Positions 11,796 through 25,227 of a stretch of 64,000 nucleotides of DNA are shown piece by piece (the first letter of the stretch is position 1; each line of letters begins with the position of its first letter). A program made the translations under genes and the position numbers. The notes under the pieces are model-generated. The model was given only the letters and a program-made list of their open reading frames with translations, searched no databases and was not told the DNA's origin. This stretch comes from Gordius sp. MW1 (taxonomy: Eukaryota > Nematomorpha > Gordioida > Gordea > Gordiidae): contig OZ038531.1 of the NCBI GenBank assembly GCA_964036665.1, positions 16,988,168 to 17,052,167 on the forward strand, given 5' to 3'.

Positions 11796-13501
11796 GAAAC
11801 TAATTACTTATATTATATTTAAGTATCCATTCGTACTTTTGTCTCTAACAATTTAATAACATGCAATACGTTAAGAACGAACTCATGATGGTTATATCAG
11901 AGTGCTAAAACTCTTGTCTTAATTTAATTTATTTAAATGCATTACTTTTAGGATTAAAATTAAAGATTATAAGTTTCTTTCGACTTTTAAATAATATTTT
12001 GTTCGTGATAATAAATCATTGCTATATTTGTTTTAAACTATATGTCATTAATTTAATGCTTATTTTTGATAAGGATTGAAAGATTTTGAGATCGCACAAA
12101 TTAAGGCCTGATGGGAAATTTTAATATTTCGGACTGGGCAGATCTAATGATTCGGGTGGGCCCGGGCGGATATTTAGAAGGGTTCGCAATGAAGTTAAAA
12201 AATTGAACCGAGCCGGGTTTGGGCAGAAAATTCTTCAAAATCTAACCTTTGGTATTAATTATTATACATTGGATTAAAATTTGTTTGACCTATGGGCTAA
12301 ACTTTATATATTAGATTTTTTGCTAAAAAAGAAATTCAAGTTCAGATTGCTAAATGAAAGAGCGTCAGAATTAAATAGCTTCTAACATAATATCGTTGAT
12401 GCGTAGGACTTTTCTAAAGTCACCTGTAAACGTCAGATTTCCAATTACTTCATACTTTTTTTGAAGTCTACATATTAATTAAGTTAATAAGGCCAAAGTA
12501 TTATATATGTATAAATGTTAACTACATACATCTTTAGCTGTTTTTTACGGATAACTAGACTTTTAATATCATTCTGATCGTTGTGTATATCCATTTTTAG
12601 GTTTTAAAACTTTCTCATTGTATACACCGCTAAATAATGTATTAGCAAGCAAAAAATAATATACTAGCATTTGCAATTTAATTGTGTAACATTTGATCCT
12701 TCGTCCCTTATAAAAGTTATTCCGTGCAAACATATTTTTTTGTACCCTAAGAAAATTAGTTAAATCAAATAGCTTACCATGCGAATGTTCTATTAATCAC
12801 CATTTTTCTCTATCTTTTTCTTTTCGTCGGGATGTGGTGTTAATTGGACAGTTTTTATTTCTATTTGTCTCAATAATTCCTACACCAATAATATGGTCTT
12901 GAAAACCATTCCCGGTTCAAAAAATCAGATTAATCTAGGGGTTGGAAGGTGTCGATTCTTCCTTGTCTACCACCTATCCGGTAATTAACAGACAGCCTGG
13001 TCCAAACTTAGGGAATTCGACTCTCTATTTAAAGCAATTTGTGTTGACGCAATGTGATTTATCCCAGTGCTTTAAATATCAAAATTAAAAATAAGGATAA
13101 GCGCGGTTAAATAGCGAGTGAACCTATTTTTTTTGTTGGGAGAGGGGGGGTTGGAAGTTTTGTGTTGTATATGCCCGGTTTATGTTTTGCCAGCATATTA
13201 ATTATTATAAAATAATTATATTACCCCTGCTTGATATTTTAAATCAGTTTTTATGCGCACTAGAACAAACCTAAAATTGAGTTTTAAAATAAAATAACCT
13301 AAATTATCTTAATTTTGTTAAGTTGGAGGCTATTGTAAAATGAGTCTTAGTCTGCGACCATCCGACACTATTCTAAACCAACCCAACTCTACTGACACAA
13401 AACCATCAAGTCAACTGTGTGTGCCTCTTGCCTTTAAGTTTCAAGACTACGTGGTGTAATTAAAAAAAAATATTTAAATTTTAACTTGTAAATTAGAATC
13501 A
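11796..13501. other. No gene recognised; GC-skewed relic and a tRNA-like scrap
   Basis: About 12093-12245 holds a GGGCCCGGGCGG-type stretch like those at 52.6-53.1 kb and 59.5 kb, which suggests a decayed hAT-related repeat. A tRNA-Ser-like segment lies near 12890 (listed separately). The rest is AT-rich, with a G-run near 13140. Confidence 0.5.
12841..12985 (+). other. Possible tRNA-Ser(UGA)-like relic
   Basis: At 12893-12909 there is a perfect 5-bp anticodon stem (ATGGT/ACCAT) around the 7-nt loop CTTGAAA, which reads as anticodon TGA. It is followed by CCCGGTTC and, further on, a perfect 5-bp stem GGAAG/CTTCC around a GTGTCGATT loop. A convincing acceptor stem and D arm are missing, so this is a relic or chance similarity rather than a working gene. 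Confidence 0.25.
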
Positions 13502-13889
13502 TGTTCAAAATAACGACAGTATCATAATAACGACAACCATCAAAAATTAGTATTTAATATATTAAGTATGTATAAATTGCTTTTATATTATTACATATAG
13601 TTTATTATATACACTTAATTATATAGCACCCTTTACCAGACTAACTTGTAATACTTAATTATATAATTTAGTATTGAATATATTTCAAGCTATACTCCTC
13701 ATGGAATGCACAAGTATATAACACTTAATAAGATTAAGTAATTTTATATTAACTTTTCTTTGTTAATTATATAATTTAGTGTTTAATATATTATAATAAG
13801 TATGTAGAAATTGCTTATATATAATTCTATATATTTTATTTATACATATAATGGTTGTCAGTATTATGATACTGTCGTTATTTTGAACA
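13502..13889. mobile_element. Palindromic MITE just upstream of the APC10 gene
   Basis: Terminal inverted repeats begin TGTTCAAAATAACGACAGTA on both strands. They continue for about 38 bp with little mismatch and then as weaker AT-rich symmetry across the whole 388 bp. There is no coding capacity. Superfamily and TSD are not clear. It ends 86 bp before the APC10 start codon. Confidence 0.8.
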
Positions 13890-13975
13890 GAAGCGGTGAA
13901 TTTATATCGATTTTGAAATTCTTATAGGCTGATTGTTTAGTATTATTTTTTCAAATCGATCCATTTATATGTGAA

Positions 13976-14702
13976 ATGGAAATTAAGGAAGATTTGCCAA
14001 CCGATGCTGTTGAAATAACGGATCAAGGTGTTTGGTCTGTTTCATCCAACAAACCAGGTTTATAAATGATGCGATTCGTTTGCATTAAAAATAGATTTTG
14101 ATCTTTCCAAATTAAAAGATGGGAATATAGCCACATACTGGCAATCAAGTGGGCCTCAGCCACATTTTATAAATATCTCTTATCCAAGGAAAACAGCAAT
14201 TAGTAAGATTTGTCTTTATCTGGATTACAAAGTTGATGAAAGCTACACCCCTAGCAAGTATTAAATAAATTGAGTTATATTTAAATAATATAGAATCAAA
14301 ATTCGATATGGAACACATCTCAATGATCTAGAAGATTTTGGTCTTTATGAGTTTTCAGAGCCTTCAGGATGGCTTATCATACCTTTGTTTAATAAAACAC
14401 CAGGCATTTTGGCAACAAATAGTCCAAATCCTCAACTTAAGTTAGGATCAAATAATTTCTTAAAAGTATTCTTATTGCAAATTGCTATCTTGGCAAATCA
14501 TTTGAATGGAAGAGATACACATGTAAGACTAATTAAAGTTTTTTCCCCTTTATTAGAAAATAATTCTAAAATCTACACTTTACCTTTTACAACAAATTCT
14601 AATGTATATTCTTGTTTTACCAATAATAATGCCATTTTAGATATTTTGTACAAAAATAATAGCAACTGTAAATTGCTTGATAAATACACTATTTTAAGAT
14701 AA
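13976..14702 (+). CDS. APC10: Anaphase-promoting complex subunit 10 (DOC1) homologue
   Basis: Three exons (13976-14057, 14095-14257, 14294-14702) join in frame into 217 codons. APC10 is the substrate-recognition subunit of the APC/C ubiquitin ligase and, with a co-activator, binds destruction boxes. The DOC beta-jellyroll is recognised from GVWSVSSNKP, LKDGNIATYWQSSGPQPHFI, LDYKVDESYTPSK, EPSGWLIIPL and LQIAILANHLNGRDTHVRLI, all in family order. The protein ends ILR, close to the conserved C-terminal Ile-Arg tail that docks on APC3. The introns are 37 and 36 nt (GT...TAG both) and preserve the reading phase exactly. The start is the first ATG in frame. The protein is longer than the roughly 185-residue human form because of an insertion after the WLIIPL block and a longer tail. 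No disabling mutation is seen; it looks like a functional host gene. Confidence 0.88.
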
Positions 14703-16315
14703 AATCCATTTAAATATGGATTACTTTTGATTATAAAGTTGTTCATTGTTTAAAAATTATATCCTCCAACTTTTGCATTTTTTGTAACTTCATCAGGTTA
14801 CAGTTTAGAAATATAAACCTAAAATGTTCCAATTCTATTCACATCTTTTCCTTCAGTTATTATTAAATGCAAGCATTTCTAATTAACTCACTATTTGATA
14901 AATATCAGATAGAGCAATCTGGTGAGTTAGATTCTGTTAAATGTAACTTCTACTTCCAATTAATAAAATTTGATATAGCTGATTAAATTTATTTTATGGT
15001 TTTGAAATAGCACTAAGCTAACGAGATTTTCATCATCAATATTTTGATTTTTTGTAGATTATAAAAATGTAGTATACATTCAAGTTAATCAAATTAAAAA
15101 TTGTTAGATCTAAATTGTATACATTTTTTGGAATCATAGTTTTTTTAAATAACCTGGCAGGCCCACATTGTAAATTTTTTTGTTTCTTGTTTAACAGATA
15201 TATAACAAACATTATAACATTAGAGATAGAATCAAATATTTTTTTAAGCCAATAATTTAATTTGAGACATATTAGTCTAAGGTGGGAATTGTGACATTTT
15301 TTAAGGCTTTTCAGGATGACCATCTTGGGGTTGCAGATATTTGTTTCAATTACACATTAATTTAGCCAATTTAATGTTTAATTTTATAGTGCTATACTAA
15401 TATTCCACATGTTCACTTTAAAATAATTAGGAATTTTCTAATGTATGACTTAACAAAAATAATTTTAGTCGATTTTATTGATATATATGAAGCTATAATG
15501 AAAAAAACAAACTCTTCTTAGTGTTAAATGGACAGTTTATAAAAACCATATAACATGACACTTGATGAGCATAATGATTGGATAACAGAGTGTTAAGTGG
15601 ATTCAACTCATGACATAAACTATCCCTTGCAATTGCAAATCAATTTCTTTGGAAGCGAGAAATATAATTACCAAGAGTAAATAATAATGAAGGAACACTT
15701 AAATGCTATCAAACTATTAAAGTCTTGTTCTTGCAAGAAAGGATATATGTAGTGACCAAAGAAGCTAAACTAAGCCAACAATATCGACAAGCCCCACAAA
15801 GCAGTACAATCTATAACTGAAGGTATAAACCTTAGTAAGAGTGACAACCCCATTCTAACCTTTTACCCCAAGATACCCTAGAGTTCAGCTAAAACTAAGG
15901 AGAAAATTTTCGAAATCTTTCTTTACCCACTCCATGCTCATATACAGTCATTTATATTGAATTAATTGGCGGCTTAATAGGTCCAGATTGTAGTATGCGA
16001 TTTTCAGTCCATCCTTCCCTACCCATCAACCCTCACCTTTCATTCATGCTAAAAAAAGCAGACGATCCTAGGCTTAATTATTGAACTCTCCCGAAATCGT
16101 TTGCTTTATAAATCAGTTACAGTAGTACCATGCTTAACCTGTATGATAGGTGAGGGTTAATGGGCAGGAAAGGATTAACCCTTATACTACACAGATGAAG
16201 CTGACATATACACTCAACTGCTTAGCAGCTATGAAATTATGCGCACCATATTGGAAACGAAACCACAAAGTTGCATAAAAAGACAATATCTCAACTTAAT
16301 TGTTTATAGCAAATC
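14703..16315. other. No gene recognised; AT-rich spacer with a small inverted repeat
   Basis: Near 16020-16180 a 17-20 bp imperfect inverted repeat (CCATCAACCCTCACCT and its complement) suggests a small MITE. Nothing else is identifiable. The open frame at 15036-15323 (minus) is low-complexity and has no family signature. Confidence 0.45.
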
Positions 16316-16319
16316 CTAA

Positions 16320-17555
16320 TGCTTCTTTCCAGTTCCTATACCTTTTATTCAAGGTAATTTTGAACAACGAGCTTCAGTCATGGTCAATTACTGTGCCTAT
16401 TTATTCATTAAGGGTAATCACCTTGAACTTAATAATAATTATAGAGGCATAGCTTCGATAAATTTTACATCAATAATATTTATTAATATTTTTTATAACC
16501 TCTTAGATCTTAAATAGACGGCAAAATAGACCATGTGCAAGCAAGATACACATTAACAAATTATAACTTTTGCCCCAAAACCCCCAATATATAATTTTCC
16601 TTGACTTTTCTAAGGCATTCGAATCTGTTCGATATATATATATATGGGAAACTCTTTGCTCAATAAAAATTCATTAAACTTACAAGACACATACATATGC
16701 GCCATAAGGGCTTAAAATTTAAGGTCAGGCATTACAACTTCCTCTTGGACCCAATAAACCCAAACATCAGTGTTGGAAAAGGTTGCCCTTTCTTGATCTT
16801 TATATTTGTTTTAGACCTAATACGAGGATCCTTATATCCTAATGATGGCGTGCGTGTATATGTGACGACACAATTATATTTTCCTTCCTATACGCGGATG
16901 ATATATGCCCTTTCTCTTATTCTTTCACAAACTAACTAAACATTTTTAACAGATACCTAGAGGAAGCAGCCGCAGGAGCCTTAATTGTTGATGCCACAAA
17001 GTCAACACTATTAGCTATAAGTCCCAAACCCAATGAAATTATCAGAAATGTTAATACGATCATTACACTTTCGATAACAGTTTAATGTCTCGGAATAACT
17101 CTAACCACTTACAAATGCTTTGGTTGTCAACGAAATAAATATAAAAATCAACGGTAGGTTCAAACAGTGTCATAAAATATGAAATTCCAAATATTTTCGT
17201 TAAGCATCAAATTTCGGCTTTACTATGGTAGCGAGACTTCATATTCCTTTAAAAACTACATCTTAGCATCATAGAATATTCAGCCAGATTTTTTTCCAGG
17301 GGTCATAAGTAATATTAGCATTTATGCCAATTATCGTCCGTCAAAATATTATAATGGTAAAATAATAAATTGCGGACTCGTAGAGGCTCTCCGATCCTCT
17401 GCATGTCCACGCTATTGGGAAAATGCAGTGGATCATGGGCATACTACACTTAAGAAAGAACGTAACATCTAACCCGACCAAATACACTCAATCCTTCATG
17501 ACAGGGACGCTTGGAATGTTATGAACGTTTTGCATATGTATCTTCTAAACCTCCG
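16320..17555 (+). pseudogene. Degenerate non-LTR retrotransposon RT, plus-strand copy
   Basis: Broken frames show LELNNNYRGIASINFTS, an LF/D-S-KAFES motif A remnant, a GCPF-like motif B relic and an ADDICPF-like motif C remnant (GCGGATGATATATGCCC near 16892). It ends in a C-terminal block with a DRDAWN signature near 17510. Many stops. It belongs to the same family as the minus-strand copy at 17927-19700. Confidence 0.65.
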
Positions 17556-17926
17556 TTAAATTAGCTCTTTACATACATGCATAAGACCGCCCCGACTGAC
17601 AGTCGTTTTTTCTTAACGTTTACTCGGGTTAAGCCGACTCAGAGTCTACATCTTTAGAGACTTGTATGAGGACCTATTGGACTGAAAGTCACAATAGTAC
17701 AGGTATAGAGGTGCTGCAAGTCTGTAGGCAGTAGACTCGGTTTATATAAAAATCACAAATGATGCATAAATTAACGTACCATCTACAGCAAGTACTGGAG
17801 ATAAGAGATAGCTTACCTCGTTCAGTTGCACACTGGTATTTGCTTGAATTATTGTCAGATTGCGGGAAGAGGGTTTGGTGGTTTATGGATGGTAATCAAT
17901 TTTCTTGGTGTGTTGACAGAAAACTT

Positions 17927-19700
17927 TTAGGCTAGGTGATTGGTGACAAACTTTTTCCAAGCGTTTCTGTCTAAAAAGATCGCATCTAGTTGGTCGGGTT
18001 GAAGTACTACGCCGTTTAATTCGTTGGACGTGTTGTAGGTCCACGTTCCATGGCATTTCCGGTATCTAATTGGGGAGGTCTCCACAGTAAAGTGGACATG
18101 CAGAGGTTGGGGGAGCCTCTCCGAAACTGGTGCACTAAGAAGTTCCACTTTTTAACCAAAATCATGTATTTGACCGGGGGTAGTTTGCATAAGTCATAAA
18201 TTCTCATTACTAATTATTCTTGGGTAGAAAATTTTTGTTTGGCTTTTGATTGAGCTTGTCTTGAGGTTTTAGGTCTCGCAGTCGTAAAAGAGTACTGCGA
18301 GGATTACGGTTTTATATAGACGAAGTTTGGTTTTTCTTGAAAATATTCTGCAGTTCCAAATTCTATGACATTGTTTGAACCTGTTGGTAGCTTTTGTTAT
18401 TTTTCCGAGACATCTACCGTGGTGTACTTGTCCGTGCACAGTGACGCACCGAGGTATTTAACTTGATCCGAGGGATTAATAATAGAATTATGGCTCATGA
18501 TACTCGCATTGGGTTGCGGGTTAAGGGCAAGTAGTGTCGATTTTTTGGCATTAATGATCAGGCTCCTCAGGCTGCTTCTTGAGCATATCTATCGTGCATA
18601 TTTTCTAGGTTGGTCAGTGAATCGGAGATGAGGCAGGTGTCATCAGCAAACAAAAGAGATGAGATCTTCGTGTTGTTACTCAACAGCAAGCCATCGCTTG
18701 GGAATATGGATCTCTTCAGTATTAGGTTCAAAACCAAGATAAAGATCAGCGGGGATAAGGGGCACCCCTGCCTGACACCTAAGTTCGAAGTGAATGGGTT
18801 TGAGGAAACTGGTAATGTCTGACAAAGAGTTTTTGGTTTTTATACAGCATGAAAATAAGTCCTATAATTTTTTTTGCTTAGTAAACAAAGGGTTTCCCAT
18901 ATATATAGATGTTGAATCGAGTCAAGTGCCTTAGAGATGTCAACGAAGAGTATGTATAGGGGGCTTTTTGCGCAATTAGATTTGTCAATCAAGTTTTTTA
19001 TGGTTCATATATGCTCGGTTGTTGTGCGCGAGCTTTTCAAGCCTGCTTGTGCGTGATTTATTTTATTGTCCATGTACGATTTAACTCGGTGAAAGAGTAT
19101 GTTTATGACAATTTTTGAGGTGACATTTATTAGTGCTATGCCTCTGTAGTTATTGGGGTCAAGGTGGTTGCCTTTTTTGAAGATTTTTATCAGAACACTG
19201 CTAGACCATGATTCGGGCAGTTGTTCATTCGTCCATATCCTTTCGAATAATGGTTGTAGGAGCTGGGAAGAAATTTTAGGATTGCCCTTGTAAAGTTCGG
19301 CTGATTCCTTCTTTATCAGTAGCTTTGTGGTTCCTAAGTTTTTTTATGGTTTGCACGATCTCGTAACCACTAGGGGGTTGATAATCTATGTTGGCTTCAC
19401 CAGGGCCTTTGAAGCCCTTGATAAATACTGCATAAATATCTGTATAAGGGAATGGGGTGGGGAAGGAAAGGATGTTGCGGAAGTGTTTTCCCCATGATTT
19501 TTGACCTTTGGTCAAGGCTTTCACGTTCTTATAAATTGTTTTACTTGCTTCTTTTTTCTGTCCGCAGCGTATATCCTCTTATCGCGTTGAACACTAGCCT
19601 TCATCAACTTGTTGATTGTTTTTAGATGCGCTTTCTTGAAATTGGCTTGATCTGGTTATTGCGCTCCTCTCATCCATAAGGCAAAGGGTTCTGAGGAGAG
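17927..19700 (-). pseudogene. Degenerate non-LTR retrotransposon RT, minus-strand copy
   Basis: Read on the minus strand: KNVKALTKGQKSW and YEIVQTIKKLRNHKATDKEG upstream, then SWSSSVLIKIFKKGNHLDPN followed by NYRGIALINVTSKIVINILF, then HAQAGFRSSRTT, ILFVDISKALDSI (motif A), and a motif-B/C region around 18600-18800. It ends with LNGVVLQPDQLDAIFLDRNAW near 17930. Frameshifts and stops are frequent. The clade was not assigned. The 3' end faces that of the plus-strand copy. Confidence 0.7.
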
Positions 19701-20019
19701 CCATTTGTTATGATGGGAGGGAAGTGTTTTAAGTGTAACGATGATGTGATCAGGCTTTATGCTATCCAAGCGCTTTGTTCCTCGATGGTCATATTAATCT
19801 CAATTTTTTTTTGCAAGTTATCGTTGAATTTTTCAATTCAGCGTCGTTTGAACGCGCCAAGGGAATTGCCAGCCTTTTTAACGTGTGGTGGTCTGATGAT
19901 ATGTAAGGGTTGGGGTAGGATGCGTAGTTTCTAACTATCTTTTTTTATTTAAATTTGGTCAGGGTGATCGATTTAAAAGCCTATAAGATCTTTTGTAGTC
20001 GCTAGCTCTATGGAGAAAG

Positions 20020-20335
20020 TTAGGCGAATGGATCCCTGCATCTAGGAATATTCCTGAGAATAAATCTTTGCACCAAAGAACAATTTTTCTCTTTGAATAA
20101 ATTTCTCAGCCTGCTGCTTAATTTCTCGAACGCCCATTTGGTTGAGTTCTCTGGGATGGCATCCTCTGCCACAACCCGAAATGCCTCATTAGATAAAATC
20201 AGCAGCTTGCATGTCTTCTGGGCACCGGTCACTGGATTTGTTTGACTTTTAATGTGAGTCTCTAACTGTAGTATATAATATTCTACCGAATCTCCTCATT
20301 TATACGATTCCATGTGGGTTCAGAAACTTATTAAA
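20020..20335 (-). pseudogene. Gypsy-type gag fragment
   Basis: The minus strand reads DSVEYYILQLETHIKSQ, then CKLLILSNEAFRVVAEDA, KWAFEKLSSRLRNLF and VQRFILRNIPRC. The order (short linker, 'EAFRV' block, 'L..LF', 'RF..R') is that of a retrotransposon capsid domain. There is no flanking LTR or pol, so this is an isolated scrap. The upstream end has a stop. Confidence 0.5.
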
Positions 20336-20452
20336 GGACGCCAAATGTCGAGGAAGGAAGGAAATAATTTATATAAGGGAAGTTAGAATCGCCATTACAA
20401 TTTACAATTTTTTTCTGCTCAGCTGACAAATCACGCGATATATTTTAATGAA

Positions 20453-22840
20453 TCTGGTAAGTAAGGCGACACGGTAGGCGTTTATTAAACACGTGACTGC
20501 AACATATTGGACACTAAATCATTAATATTTAAAATTAAAATGATGTATAATATAAATATGATATAATACAATAAAATAAATATAATACATTAAAATCTCA
20601 CCTTGCCACCTCTTTTTTTTGTAACATTTGGTTATATATATCATGAGCATTTTATCTAAAATTTACTTTCCAAAAGCTTATATAAAACTTATTCCGAGTC
20701 ACTAGTGTCTGTATAATCACTAGTGTCTCGTTCTTGCAAATTATTTTTAACATTAACGAATTGTGATCAATATGTAGATTTGAAAAAGTATTAGGCTTAA
20801 AATTGCAATAACGCGAATCATAGTCATGAGATAATACTTTAAAAATATTGCCAACAAAATTGAAAACATAATTACGCGAAGTCGCCTATAACGCGAGTAA
20901 ATTTTGTTTATACGAATTAGTGCGCATGCGTTTGTTAATAGAATATAATAATTTACCTTGATCAATTTGTAAAAGATTGATCCCGGTTTTGGAGTTAACT
21001 TCAATTAAAAACGCTATACAGGTATCAATGTCAGGTGTTGTCAATTAAGGGACTTTAGAAAATTATGGTAGCCCTCAACGTGATTGTTTGTCCTAGGACC
21101 AACAGCCTCGTATCTCTGCCACATTTTATAAGGAAATATGGCAGAAGGGCCTAACCAAGTTCTATAAACATATGAAAAAAACGCGTAGTTTAGCATGTTG
21201 GGAGACAAAAGGATCTTCCCAACACGATCTATAAATTAAGGCGATATCTTCCAGCCGCAAAAAAGCAAACCCCGAGACTCGTCGGATCAATTTCCTTATC
21301 TGCGGATCGCTTGTAAAATCTCTTCGAAAATCGAGTTTATCCACGCGCCTCAACATGGCTCTCGAAAAGTGGATGAGACAACCTTAAAAATGAAATTAAA
21401 AAGTTTAAAAACTATTACCTTTGACCACCGCGTAGGAAAACATTCTTGGATCGCACACTTTGCAGAGCGCTCAAAATCTGTCTGGATATATGTAGGGTTT
21501 AATTGTAACAATCTCTAACCGCAGATAACGAACGGTTTCTTTTATGTAACGAAAACATCAACTTGATCCTATTTGGGACACCTTTCCTTCTAAAGGTTTT
21601 ATGTCAAGTTGAACCCATTTTTCTGGATGGAACATTTAAAGTCAGTCCCATTTTATTTTATCAAGTAAATGTAAATTCATTTCCAAAATAAGTTTGTTTT
21701 TAGCTATTTACAATACATGCATACTATAAGGATCACATGATCTCTATAGTCTATGCGTTTATGCCTGATAGGACGAGGGAGATTTACTTCAAGGTGTTCT
21801 CAAAACAATTAAACCCTTATAACCGGATTGATTTTGGGCGCTCTGCAAAAGGATTCAAAAATCTTTTCCTAATGCGGTGGTTAGCGGCTATAGTTTTTAA
21901 ACATTATAATATCATTTTCCACTTTTCGAATACCATGTTGAGGCGGGTGGACTAACTAGATTTTTGAAGAGAGTATATACGATATTCGCAGAAAAAAAAT
22001 TGATCCGATGAGTTTTGGGGTTCGCCTTTTTGCGCCTGGAAGATAATGCCCTGATTTATGGAGCCCGTTGGGAAGATCCCTTTCTCACTCAGCACGCTAA
22101 GTAACGCGCTTTCTTTTTATATGTTTATAAAACTTGGTTAGGCTCTTCTCATATTTCCTTATAATGTGGCAATACGAGGCTAATCACGTTGAGAGCCTAT
22201 CTAAAGTCCCTTATTGGACGAGCGTACTTTAACATATATACATGTATAGTTTTTATAATTAGAGTTAATTCCATAACCTATATCAATCTTTTACAAATTG
22301 ATCTAGGTAATATATTATATTCTAATAATAAACGTGTGCGCATTAAAAATTCTCAAATACAAAATTTACTCGCGTTAGATGCGACTTCGCATAATTATGA
22401 TGTTTACGATTTAGTTGACAATATTGCCAAACTATTATCTTATGGCTATCATTCGCTTTATTGTAATATTAACCGTAATACTTTTTCAACTTTACCTAAT
22501 AATCAAAATTGGTGAATTGTTAGAAATGGTTAGCAATAATAAGACTAGTGATTATACAGACACTAGTCACTCCACATAAATTTTTTATATAAATTAATAA
22601 TTCTTACAGTGTATGTATAGAGAAAAAATTCTCATGATATATATAATTAACTTTTATAAACAAATGAGGTGGCAAGGTAAAATTTTAATGTATTATGTTT
22701 ATTGTATTGTATAATATTGATTGTTTATATATTTATTTAATTTAAATTATAATGATTTAGTGTCTATTATGTTTCAGTCACATGTTTAATACTCGCCTAC
22801 CGTAAAATCGCTTTACTTACCAAATTTCAATTTTCGAATT
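20453..22840. mobile_element. MULE-like element with about 1-kb inverted arms
   Basis: The arms 20453-21505 and 21805-22840 are reverse complements with many substitutions and small indels. Landmarks include GGTAAGTAA plus ACGGTAGGCG at both outer ends, CACTAGTGTCTGTATAATCAC, and TTGTAAAAGATTGAT. A loop of about 300 bp between them encodes transposase-like sequence. No matching 9-11 bp TSD is visible. It could be one long-TIR element or two copies joined head to head. Confidence 0.7.
21530..22110 (+). pseudogene. MULE transposase remnant
   Basis: The plus strand reads FLDGTFKVSPILFYQVNV, then a stop-containing stretch, then FTIHAYYKDHMISIVYAFMP and DRTREIYFKVFSKQL. DGTFK followed by QxxxIHA and (I/V)xAxMPxRTxxxY is the signature of the MULE transposase core, whose first catalytic Asp lies in DGTFK. 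It runs into the right arm with LGFAFLRLEDNALIYGARW. The counterpart of that last segment is on the minus strand at 21356-21162 (GFAFLRLEDIALIYRSCWED), as expected from the inverted arms. It is inactive. Confidence 0.7.
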
Positions 22841-25219
22841 ACAAGCTTAACATAACCTCACGAGGAATATAGAAATATAGTCAAAGTTATATAAATCATC
22901 GAAACATTACACACACGTAGTCTAACAACCCTCAACATTTACTTTGAATAAAGAAAAATATAGAAATACCTGGAAAACTGCAATATTCTAAGCTGAACCT
23001 TATCTGAACGTCCTTGATGCTATAAAACGAATATACCTTGCTAAACGCTTTCTGGTTGTTTTCCCGTTGTTTCATGCGTGCCTGTTGTCAATACTTTATA
23101 CATTTAACAGCTTACGATTTAATCTCATTATTGATAACGTCTCTATAATTTAATATTTACTTATAAAATAAATAAACGCGGTATAAACCGTACTGGAAAG
23201 TTTTATTATTTTGGTTAAAATCTAATAATAAATCTTAATTGATTTCATTTTAGGTATAATCTACTTCAAATGTACTATCAATCACATATGCTAAATTTTT
23301 AAAATTATTAATTTTGACCTTGTTTAAATTCGAATTTATATCGGATCATGTTGGCCTTAGGACTTACTATCTTTCGACTAGTGATGTTATTAAGCGCGTC
23401 ATTTAACAGATAAGCTGTTTAAAGGAGTAAAGAAACTAAGTACCGTCATTATTGTAAGAGTCCATCGTGAGATGCGCTTTCCCATTTAAAGGTCCCTTTT
23501 TTTACTGATTCCCTCCCCCGTGGTCTTAAATATTATTAGATGCAATAAATATATGGCGAGCGCTGTTACCTTATAGCACCTCCACGTGTGCCGTATTTTC
23601 TAGCTACATTAAACCACCACATTGATGAATCAAATAAGGCATGAGGGGGAGGAGGGGGGGGCTACTTTATAACATTACTAATTTATGGGCTCGCTTTTGG
23701 TTTTCTGTCCTATCCCCGTTAGTCCTGTCCAACTTGTAATTTTTGAATAATTGCCGTGGAAACTTATATGGGTCTTTATTGGCTGTGGATTTGTGCTTCG
23801 GTAAAAGATTTTTATTTTGTCGTAAATACACTAGCTAATGACCACTGGTTGGCTTTAATTTTTCCGACCTCGCCCGAGCCCACATTTCATTATTAATTTT
23901 GTGCCTTACTAATCATCTTTATTTGAATTTTGGGCAACTTTTCTAGGTTGTTGCAATATATCGGATAATTGCGAAACTGGCTAAATGATTCCCTAAAAAA
24001 TTTATACTACTGTTGCTTACATTTAATCTGTCTGACCCCGGCCTAAGGCCAAAACTCTGTTTAATGGCTATTTATATTTTATTTATTTTCTTTTAACCTA
24101 AACTTGTAATTAATAAATGTTTATTTTTGTTTTATATCTTTATATCACCTATGCATACCCCGCTACTATATTTAAGCATCGGTTTATTTATTAGTTTTAC
24201 AATGAGAATTTAATAAGCTTCTTGAAATTTTGAGTTAAAAGAGGTATACTGGGGCCCCTGTGATTAATTGTATTTTTAAATTATTTAAAAAAATTTAATA
24301 AAAATAACAAAATTTTATTTAAAAAAACAGTGCGGGTCGCACTTTAAGAAGATTAGAAAATTAAAAAAATAGAGCTTAATGCTTATTTTAAATATTTTTA
24401 TTCCGTGTAATCAATAACTTTTACAATTAATTTATCGGAAATAAAAAAGGGTAATTGGGCGATAAAAATAGATAAGAGATTCAAAATAATTACCAAATCA
24501 AGATATCTGCCCAATGTGTTGAGAAATAATTGCATAAAAACGTTATTCCTCACAGGGATATAAAACGTAATGTCCGGTAGCTTCTATTGTATTACAACCT
24601 TAACCAAATGCGACAAACAATTTAATTACAGTATTAGTGACAGGTAAATTTCTAAAAATGAAATGTATAAAAACTTTGTAAATAATTAGGGAAACATTAC
24701 CTTTTTTATTATGGACCTCTTCTAAATATGCAAGAGGATATAACCTAACAGATTACAGGATGTTTCCAAAATAACTTCTCTGGTTGGTATAAAATATTTG
24801 TTGTGTTTTGACTTGTTACCGATAAAAATTTAAAATAGAAAAGAGTTTCAAAATATTCAATTGTCTTAAAAGAATAATGTGTTGATGGATAATTACATTA
24901 GAACACAAGTCCCTTCAGTGAGTTGTGTAAGTTCAATTTGGCAAAATTTTAGTGATATAATTATTTTAACATTAGGTAACCGCGAGAAACTAGTTAATAT
25001 CAGTTATCCGCAATTAAATTTTTAGTTAATAAAAGAGCTAATAGTATACTTTTGGTTGTAATTGTAATAATCTCATTATATTTAAAATATGTATTGTGTT
25101 GTTAGAGAAAGCTTAGATTACACAGACAAAAAAACCCATCCGCAATCCGACCAATAATTCTGATAGAGAATTTTGCGCTGAAAAATAATACGTTTTTAGT
25201 TTTTTTCTACAATTACCAG
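22841..25219. other. No gene recognised; AT-rich, one repeat fragment
   Basis: A copy of the dispersed repeat end (AATTTATGGGCTCGCTTTTG near 23686) and a G-rich stretch near 23645 lie within 23560-23720. The remainder has no coding or transposon signature I can support. Confidence 0.5.
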
Positions 25220-25227
25220 TTTTTTAG